A stretch of DNA of 64,000 nt from Mycobacterium sherrisii (GTDB lineage Bacteria; Actinomycetota; Actinomycetes; Mycobacteriales; Mycobacteriaceae). The notes under the pieces are model-generated. The model searched no databases, was not told where the DNA came from, and saw only the letters and a list, made by a program, of their open reading frames with translations. A program made the translations under genes and the position numbers. Positions 58,781-64,000 of this stretch are shown here, one piece after another (the stretch's first letter is position 1; each line of letters begins with the position of its first letter). The DNA lies in contig NZ_LQPT01000019.1 in the NCBI RefSeq assembly GCF_002102355.1, forward strand, positions 1 to 64,000, written 5' to 3'.

Positions 58781-59622
58781 CAAACGCCGTTGGCAGAGTG
58801 GCCGGCAAGGTCGCGTTCATCACGGGTGCGGCGCGTGGCCAGGGTCGAGAACACGCGGTGCGCCTCGCCGAGGAGGGCGCCGACATCATCGCGGTGGACC
58901 TGTGCAACGACGTCGAGGGCGTCATCTATCCGGGCGCCACCGACGACGATCTCGACGAGACCGCCGCGCTGGTCGAGAAACTGGACCGGCGCATCGTCAC
59001 CGCCAAGGCCGATGTTCGAGACCTCGCCGGGCTGCGCGACGCGCTGCAGCAAGGCATCGACCAACTGGGCCGGCCCGATGTGGTGGTCGCCAATGCCGGC
59101 ATCAGCGGCAGTCCCGCGCCGTCGGCGTTGCTGGAGGAGGCGGCCTGGCAAACGATGCTCGACATCAATCTCACCGGGGTCTGGCACACCACCAAGGTGG
59201 CGGTGCCGCACATGTCCGATGGCCGCGGTGGATCCATCATCCTGGTCAGCTCCATGCTGGGGCTGCGCGGCGGCGCCTACATGGCGCACTATGCCTCGGC
59301 CAAGCACGGCGTCGTCGGACTCATGCACTCCCTTGCGAATGAGCTTGCGCCACAGCTGATTCGGGTCAACTCGATCCACCCCGGCAACGTCCGCACGCCG
59401 ATGATCGACAACGAACAATTCCACCGCACGCTGCGGCCGGACCTGCCCAACCCGACGATGGACGACACCGCCGCGGTGCTCGGTCACTTCCACATGCTGC
59501 CGGTGCCGGTCATCGAGGCCCGCGCGGTCAGCAATGCCGTGCTGTTTCTCGCCTCCGACGAGTCGCAATACATCACCGGGGCGGCGCTCCCGATCGATGC
59601 CGGGGCCGTCGCCAAATTCTGA
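58777..59622 (+). CDS. Mycofactocin-type short-chain dehydrogenase
   Basis: 281-residue SDR of the family with non-exchangeable NAD linked to mycofactocin. The motif GKVAFITGAARGQGREHAVR with IIAVDLCNDV, the insertion around VEGVIYPGATDDDLDETAAL, NAG, the Ser in LVSSMLGLRG and YASAKHG. The ATG overlaps the ctpJ stop as ATGA, which is an unusual partner for a metal pump. The substrate is unknown, and coupling suggests expression under NmtR control. Confidence 0.88.
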   Translation: MTNAVGRVAGKVAFITGAARGQGREHAVRLAEEGADIIAVDLCNDVEGVIYPGATDDDLDETAALVEKLDRRIVTAKADVRDLAGLRDALQQGIDQLGRPDVVVANAGISGSPAPSALLEEAAWQTMLDINLTGVWHTTKVAVPHMSDGRGGSIILVSSMLGLRGGAYMAHYASAKHGVVGLMHSLANELAPQLIRVNSIHPGNVRTPMIDNEQFHRTLRPDLPNPTMDDTAAVLGHFHMLPVPVIEARAVSNAVLFLASDESQYITGAALPIDAGAVAKF

Positions 59623-59679
59623 CGCCGGTATCGCACGGATGACTCGGAACCGGTGGCTAAGCCCTGTCACGTTAGCTAA

Positions 59680-59701
59680 TATCTACGTATGCATGCAGAT
59701 A
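59680..59701. promoter_or_regulatory. Candidate KmtR operator over the promoter and start
   Basis: TATCT (59680-59684) and AGATA (59697-59701) flank 12 nt that contain the palindrome ATGCAT. TAATAT at 59677-59682 can serve as -10, with the ATG 6 bp further at 59689, so a leaderless message starts inside the repeat. KmtR represses its own gene in M. tuberculosis. Confidence 0.55.
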
Positions 59702-60087
59702 ATGCTGCAACCCCGCTGGCGGACGACCAGGTCAGCCTGATCGTCGAGATCTTCCGAATGTTGGCCGACCCCACCCGTATTCGGGTGTTATGGGCCCTGA
59801 CCGAGAAAGAGTCCTCGGTCAACGAGCTCGCGGAAAAGGTGGACAAACCGGCGCCGTCGGTGTCCCAGCACCTGGCCAAGTTGCGGATGGCCCGATTGGT
59901 GCGCACCCGGCGGGCCGGCACCACGATCTTCTACAGCCTGGAGAACGAACACGTCGGCCAGCTGGTCAGCGATGCGGTGTTCAACGCCGAACACGCCGGC
60001 CCCGGCGTGCCGTCCCATCACCGCAACGATGCCGACGTGCGGGGCATCACGACCGCGCGTCAGCCGCGAAGGACCAAGGGGCGATGA
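59689..60087 (+). CDS. kmtR: Ni/Co-sensing ArsR/SmtB repressor KmtR
   Basis: 132-residue metal sensor. The core VEIFRMLADPTRIRVLWALT and recognition helix DKPAPSVSQHLAKLRMARLV match M. tuberculosis KmtR. All five residues assigned as Ni/Co ligands there are present at the same numbers: His88, Glu101, His102, His110 and His111. In M. tuberculosis KmtR controls a CDF exporter at a distant locus; here the exporter follows with an ATGA overlap. The start is supported by a -10-like TAATAT 6 bp upstream. Confidence 0.92.
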   Translation: MHADNAATPLADDQVSLIVEIFRMLADPTRIRVLWALTEKESSVNELAEKVDKPAPSVSQHLAKLRMARLVRTRRAGTTIFYSLENEHVGQLVSDAVFNAEHAGPGVPSHHRNDADVRGITTARQPRRTKGR

Positions 60088-61130
60088 GCGATCACCACCA
60101 CGCACACGACCACGCACATGACCACGACCACGACCACGCACATGACCATCCGAAAGGTCTGCGCGGTGCGCTCCGACAGGTCTTCGCACCGCATTCCCAC
60201 GACGCCGCAGACAGCGTCGATAGCGAACTGGAATCCAGCGCCGACGGTATCCGAGCCGTCAAGCTCAGCTTGCTGGTCCTAGCGACGACCGCGATCGCGC
60301 AGATCGTCATCGTGGCAATCTCCGGGTCCATCGCGCTGGCCGCCGACACCATTCACAACTTCTCCGACGCACTCACCGCCGTGCCGCTGTGGATCGCATT
60401 TGCATTGAGCACCAAGGCCGCAACACGTCGCTACACGTACGGCTTCGGCCGGGTGGAGGATCTCGCCGGACTGTTCGTGGTGGCCATGATCGCGCTTTCG
60501 GCCGTCATTGCCGGCTACGAGGCGGTGCAGCGACTGATCACGCCGCGCCCCATCGACCACGTGGGCTGGGTTGCGCTGGCCGGCGTCATCGGCTTCGTCG
60601 GAAACGAGTGGGTGGCCCTCTACCGCATCCGGGTCGGCCGCCGCATCGGCTCGGCCGCCCTCGTCGCCGACGGCCTGCACGCCCGCACCGACGGGTTCAC
60701 CTCGTTGGCGGTGCTGATCGGCGCCGGCGGTGTGGCGCTGGGCTTCCCGCTGGCCGACCCGATCATCGGTCTGGTGATCACGGCGGCCATCCTGGCAGTG
60801 CTGCGTACCGCGGTGCGCGATGTGTTCCGCCGGTTGATGGACGGTGTCGATCCAAAGCTCATCGACGCCGCCGAGGTCACGCTGGCCGCTCGGCCGGGGG
60901 TGCGTTCGGTCCGCAGCGTACGGATGCGCTGGATCGGGCACCGGCTGCACGCCGATGCCGTACTCGACATCGACCCGGCGCTGAGTTTGGCTGCCGCACA
61001 TCGGATTGCGCACGAATCCGAGCACGACCTGATGCATGCGGTGCCCAGGCTGGCCACAGCGATGATCCACGCCTATCCCGCCCGCAGTGCCGATTCGGCG
61101 CCGGCCGACTATCAGATCGGCGTCCGGTAA
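60084..61130 (+). CDS. CDF-family metal cation exporter (KmtR-linked)
   Basis: 348-residue cation diffusion facilitator that exports divalent metals, here probably Ni/Co, in exchange for protons. A very His/Asp-rich N-terminus (17 of residues 4-24 are His or Asp) precedes six transmembrane helices. The transport-site motifs are ALAADTIHNFSDALTAVP (helix 2) and LVADGLHARTDGFTSLAV (helix 5), and a C-terminal cytoplasmic domain contains VRMRWIGHRLHADAVLDIDP. It starts inside the kmtR stop. The gene end overlaps the decayed oxidoreductase on the other strand. Confidence 0.9.
   Translation: MSDHHHAHDHAHDHDHDHAHDHPKGLRGALRQVFAPHSHDAADSVDSELESSADGIRAVKLSLLVLATTAIAQIVIVAISGSIALAADTIHNFSDALTAVPLWIAFALSTKAATRRYTYGFGRVEDLAGLFVVAMIALSAVIAGYEAVQRLITPRPIDHVGWVALAGVIGFVGNEWVALYRIRVGRRIGSAALVADGLHARTDGFTSLAVLIGAGGVALGFPLADPIIGLVITAAILAVLRTAVRDVFRRLMDGVDPKLIDAAEVTLAARPGVRSVRSVRMRWIGHRLHADAVLDIDPALSLAAAHRIAHESEHDLMHAVPRLATAMIHAYPARSADSAPADYQIGVR
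60093..60149 (+). repeat. Short tandem His/Asp-codon repeats in the exporter gene
   Basis: Units such as GACCACGCACATGACCACGA recur, encoding alternating His and Asp near the exporter N-terminus. The run probably varies in length between strains through slippage. Confidence 0.6.
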
Positions 61131-61720
61131 CCATAGAACTCGTGGTCTTCGTTGTATCCGCCGTGCCCGAAGCCCAGGTGGGAAAGCTGTCCACGAATTC
61201 GATCGCTGCAATCCACTTGACCTGCCTGAAGCCGGAGCGGCGCACCGTGGAATTCGTTGAGCCGTTCGTCGTTCATCTCGTAGGCGAGCAGGCACGTCGG
61301 CTCGCGCATGTGCTCGATCTTGTGGCAGTCGTAGTACCGGCCCTCGATCGGCCCTCCGGGCCTGTCGGCGAAGGAGTAGAACACCACCCAGCGGGCCGCC
61401 GGTTGCGGGCGGACGATATCGAGAATGTCCGACATGCGCACACCGCCCCATTTGGCGATGCCGGACCAGCCTTGAATGCAGTAATGCTGGGTGATGGCCG
61501 CGTGTTTGGGCAGCGCGTAGCCTTTCCAGGCCCTTCCAGCTTTCGGCTGGCAATCGGCGGTACTCGGCGGATGTCGGTGGCGTGGCGTTCGGCCAGAGGT
61601 AGGGCGAAATGTCCTTTTCGGCATAGGTGGCGTCGGGATGCAGCCGTTCCAACAGGTCCTTCAACCATCCCACGGTCCGGCGACCGACCGCCTGCACCAC
61701 ACCCGTCTGATCGAGCAGCG
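61112..61720 (-). pseudogene. Decayed molybdopterin-dependent oxidoreductase
   Basis: Fragments of one YedY/sulfite-oxidase-like protein lie in three minus-strand frames: TYAEKDISPYLWPNATPP (to about 61530), then ITQHYCIQGWSGIAKWGGVR to LNEFHGAPLR, then FRQVKWIAAIEFVDSF, then GFGHGGYNEDHEFYGYRTPI. The first shift coincides with a near-perfect 10-bp duplication (CTGGAAGGGC-CTGGAAAGGC, near 61520). About 20 codons appear missing after WKGYAL. A further loss and shift follow APLR, and one base is missing after FVDSF. The catalytic Cys (HYCIQGW) survives but the gene cannot be functional. The original start is not identifiable. Confidence 0.82.
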
Positions 61721-61922
61721 ACTCGCGGCCAGTGGGGGCAGCCGCGCCCCGGTCGGGCTGCGGATTGCCGGTGATATCTCCCACGCTACGACTCAACTCG
61801 CGTCGGCGCAGCACATTCCGCAAGTGCCCGGCGCGGGGGTTGTCCCGCCCCGCTCAATCGGCGGTTCGCCTGTCCGGCAACGCGTTTGCCGTGTGTTAAG
61901 CGCCCGCGCGTAGAGTGACCCG

Positions 61923-63467
61923 ATGGCCAGTGTCGCCGCATCGAACGAGCAGATGGTGGTAGGGGTCGCCGCGGCGTCCATCTCGCTGGGCACGACGCAA
62001 CTGGGGGCCATCCCGTTCGGGGCCAAGGCCGATGCCCGCACCGCGGTCGGTTCGGCGGTCGTCGATCTGACACCGGGGCCCGTCAAAGAGTGGGCGATCC
62101 AGACGCTGGGTTCCATGGACAAGCTGTTTTTGGCCGTCGCGGTTCTGGTGGTGATCGCGGTGATCGCGGCCATGGCCGGCAGTCTGGAAACCCGGCGCCG
62201 CCCGATCGGCAGCATGATGTTCGTCGCGGCGGGTGTGCTGGGCGGTCTCGCGGTGCTGTCCCGGCAGGGTGCCACGGCCCTCGACGTTGCGCCCACCGTG
62301 GTGGGCACCGCCTGCGGGGTGGCGGTGCTTCGCCTGCTCAGCCGCCGGTTCTGGCCGGTCATCGGGAGTCCTGACGGCGTACCCGAAGAACGTCAGCCGG
62401 ATGCCCGCCGGCGCGGGCTGGTCGTATACGGGCTGCTGGGGCTCGGGGTGGTGAGCGGGGTGATCGGCGCCGTCGGGACCCGGCTGGCGCACTCGGTCGC
62501 CGGCGATCGCAGCAAGCTGGCGCTTCCCCGGCCCCACGTCCCGGCGGCGCCGATACCCGCCGATGTGCAGCCGAAGGGTGTTGCGCTGCCAAGCTTTATC
62601 ACTCCCAGTCCCGATTTCTACCGGGTGGACACCGCGCTGAGCGTGCCCCAACTCAGCCACGGTGACTGGCGGCTGCGCATCCACGGCATGGTGGACCGCG
62701 AAGTCACCTACAGCTTCGATGATCTGGATCGCTTCGACGTCGTTGAAGCCGTCGCGACGTTGACCTGTGTCTCCAACCCCGTTGGCGGCGAGCTGATTTC
62801 GACCGGCACATGGACGGGGTACCGGCTGGCCGATCTGCTGAAGGCTGCCGGCGTGCATCCCGACGCCGATATGGTGCTCTCGACGTCGGTCGACGGGTTC
62901 ACCGCCGGGACGCCCACCGAGGCGGTCATCGACGGCCGCGACGCTCTTCTGGCGATCGGCCTCAACGGGCAGCCGCTCCCGATCGAACACGGCTACCCCG
63001 CCCGGTTGGTGGTCCCGGGACTCTACGGATACGTGTCGGCCACCAAGTGGGTCGTCGATCTGGAGCTGACCCGTTTCGATCGGGCGAAGGCGTACTGGAC
63101 GCGGCTCGGTTGGGCGCCGCGCGCACCGATCAAGACGGAGTCACGCATCGATGTGCCCAAGGGCGGCCAGCGGGTGGCCCGGGGTCCGGTGGTGTTCGGC
63201 GGCGTCGCGTGGGCGCAGAATCGCGGCGTTCGCGCGGTGCAGGTCCGCATTGGCGACGCCGACTGGCAGCCGGCCGCACTCGGCGCCAGCTATTCGAACC
63301 AGACGTGGCGGTTGTGGAGTTTTCCGTGGCAAGCGAAAATCCCTGGGAGACAGACGATTACAGTGCGGGCGATCGACAACACCGGCGCGGTGCAAACCTC
63401 CGAGCAGGCCGAAAGCATTCCCGACGGCGCCACGGGTTGGCACACGGTTGAATTCACCGTGGCCTAA
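61923..63467 (+). CDS. Membrane-anchored molybdopterin-dependent oxidoreductase (Rv0218-like)
   Basis: 514-residue protein. The N-terminal about 200 residues have about four membrane helices (AVAVLVVIAVIAAMAGSLE, SMMFVAAGVLGGLAVL, and GLVVYGLLGLGVVSGVIGAV among them). A sulfite-oxidase-type Moco domain follows (about 215-385), with the molybdenum-ligand Cys in ATLTCVSNPVGGELI and GYPARLVVPGLYGYVSATKW. A dimerisation-type Ig domain ends it (about 390-514). It is intact, unlike the different Moco oxidoreductase on the opposite strand beside it. The substrate is unknown. Confidence 0.88.
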   Translation: MASVAASNEQMVVGVAAASISLGTTQLGAIPFGAKADARTAVGSAVVDLTPGPVKEWAIQTLGSMDKLFLAVAVLVVIAVIAAMAGSLETRRRPIGSMMFVAAGVLGGLAVLSRQGATALDVAPTVVGTACGVAVLRLLSRRFWPVIGSPDGVPEERQPDARRRGLVVYGLLGLGVVSGVIGAVGTRLAHSVAGDRSKLALPRPHVPAAPIPADVQPKGVALPSFITPSPDFYRVDTALSVPQLSHGDWRLRIHGMVDREVTYSFDDLDRFDVVEAVATLTCVSNPVGGELISTGTWTGYRLADLLKAAGVHPDADMVLSTSVDGFTAGTPTEAVIDGRDALLAIGLNGQPLPIEHGYPARLVVPGLYGYVSATKWVVDLELTRFDRAKAYWTRLGWAPRAPIKTESRIDVPKGGQRVARGPVVFGGVAWAQNRGVRAVQVRIGDADWQPAALGASYSNQTWRLWSFPWQAKIPGRQTITVRAIDNTGAVQTSEQAESIPDGATGWHTVEFTVA

Positions 63468-63486
63468 GCCTTACCGCCCTACGCGA

Positions 63487-63687
63487 CTATCGCGACGAGA
63501 ATTTGCGCCAGCTCCACAGCGCGATGAGCAGGCCGACGACGCCGGTGATCGGACCGATGATGGACCAGGTCGTGGTGTTGCTCATCGGGCTGCCGCCGAG
63601 CACCCCGAAGCCCTGCAGCGCCCAGATCGAGCCGAACACGGCGAGGAGCAAGCCCACGGCGAAGGTAACGACGAAAGCCCTATTCAT
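63487..63687 (-). CDS. Small two-helix membrane protein
   Basis: 66 residues with two transmembrane helices, FVVTFAVGLLLAVFGSIWAL and WSIIGPITGVVGLLIALWSW, joined by a short polar loop and ending in a basic tail. No family recognised. It is convergent with the oxidoreductase gene and divergent from the TetR gene at the window edge. Confidence 0.65.
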   Translation of the reverse strand: MNRAFVVTFAVGLLLAVFGSIWALQGFGVLGGSPMSNTTTWSIIGPITGVVGLLIALWSWRKFSSR

Positions 63688-63747
63688 AACCGGATGATAG
63701 GGGCCCCGCAGCGATTTATTCCCGAGCGATCTCCTCGAATAGATTTT

Positions 63748-63761
63748 AGAGCGACTGCTCT
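63748..63761. promoter_or_regulatory. Candidate TetR operator
   Basis: AGAGC and GCTCT form a perfect inverted repeat around GACT, 14 bp upstream of the TetR-family ATG, where an autoregulatory operator would be expected. Confidence 0.5.
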
Positions 63762-63775
63762 GTTATTGTGTGTCC

Positions 63776-64000
63776 ATGCCGCGACCTCGCCTGCACGACC
63801 TCGATGAGGTGCTCGACATCGCGGCGGGGCTCGCGGTCCGCGAGGGGATTGCCGCCGTCACCGTTCGCGCCCTGTCGGAGGCGGCTTCGGTGTCAAATGG
63901 CGCGCTGTACCACGCATTTGGATCCCGCACCGGCTTGTTGGCCCGCGCATGGTTGCGCGCCGCGGAGCAGTTCTTGGCGCTGCAGCGCAGTACGGTGGAC
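63776..64000 (+). CDS. TetR-family regulator, 5' part (cut by window end)
   Basis: The first 75 codons are present. MPRPRLHDLDEVLDIAAGLA starts the DNA-binding domain, followed by IAAVTVRALSEAASVSNGAL and YHAFGSRTGLLARAWLRAAE. This is a standard TetR helix-turn-helix. The ligand domain lies beyond the window. A perfect inverted repeat just upstream suggests autoregulation. Confidence 0.85.
   Translation, partial: MPRPRLHDLDEVLDIAAGLAVREGIAAVTVRALSEAASVSNGALYHAFGSRTGLLARAWLRAAEQFLALQRSTVD

Noticed and set aside
60090-60150. CRISPR-like short repeats
   Set aside because: The repeats are His/Asp codons inside the CDF exporter N-terminus, in frame and without spacers.
51882-61130. The metal island as an integrated mobile element
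   Set aside because: No integrase, transposase, flanking repeats or tRNA junction was seen, and base composition matches the surroundings. Gene content differs from M. tuberculosis, but transfer is not shown.

Overview
The window is chromosomal DNA from a slow-growing-type Mycobacterium that is not M. tuberculosis. The evidence is the high GC content, many GTG and leaderless starts, and long stretches that follow, gene for gene, the M. tuberculosis block Rv1033c to Rv0998 read backwards (trcR/trcS, kdp, ppx2, eno, lpqU, mazG, mfd, glmU, prs, lpqT, rplY, pth, pks16, ispE, ksgA, rpfB, tatD, metG, pabB, rsmI, pmt, arcA, pat). No insertion sequence, phage, CRISPR array or rRNA was seen. There is one tRNA, tRNA-Gln(TTG). 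Identifications rest on recognised motifs and remembered family sequences. No database search was run.

Region 1 (1-11 kb): the 3' end of an EsxN/EsxI-type WXG100 gene and a strong terminator precede the TrcRS two-component system. A tightly overlapping potassium operon follows: a 25-codon membrane ORF, then kdpF-A-B-C-D-E. All of it is collinear, whereas M. tuberculosis has kdpFABC in the opposite orientation. KdpC carries an unusual insertion of about 120 residues with four cysteines.

Region 2 (11-36.8 kb): housekeeping genes. These cover cell envelope and division (ppx2, a FtsB-like protein, lpqU, glmU, ispE, rpfB), repair and nucleotide hygiene (mfd, mazG), translation (rplY, pth, ksgA, metG, tRNA-Gln) and metabolism (eno, prs). 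Genes not expected here from the M. tuberculosis order are a second diaminopimelate-decarboxylase-like gene beside mfd, an ArsC-family gene inside the prs-lpqT operon, a short-chain dehydrogenase and a 67-codon ORF.

Region 3 (36.8-51.6 kb): regulatory accessory genes lie between conserved ones. They are a small leaderless PAS protein, two tandem ScbR/ArpA-like TetR regulators with a long inverted-repeat-rich upstream region, and an ECF41 sigma factor coupled to a flavin oxidoreductase with a matching promoter. The conserved order then resumes with pabB, rsmI, pmt, arcA, an AlkB-like gene, two DUF5642-like lipoproteins and the cAMP-responsive acetyltransferase pat.

Region 4 (51.6-61.1 kb): a metal-homeostasis island. 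Three Zur-type boxes lie next to a permease/TIGR03943 pair, a CobW-type GTPase and a zinc-free L31 paralogue. An NmtR repressor is divergent from the CtpJ P-type ATPase, which overlaps a mycofactocin-type dehydrogenase gene. A KmtR repressor is translationally coupled to a histidine-rich CDF exporter. This groups zinc-starvation functions with nickel/cobalt export.

Region 5 (61.1-64 kb): a decayed molybdopterin oxidoreductase pseudogene, an intact membrane-anchored molybdopterin oxidoreductase, a small membrane protein, and the start of a TetR regulator cut by the window edge. A second gene relic, the N-terminus of a GHMP sugar kinase, lies near 51.75 kb. A 91-bp dyad element occurs twice, each time between convergent genes.
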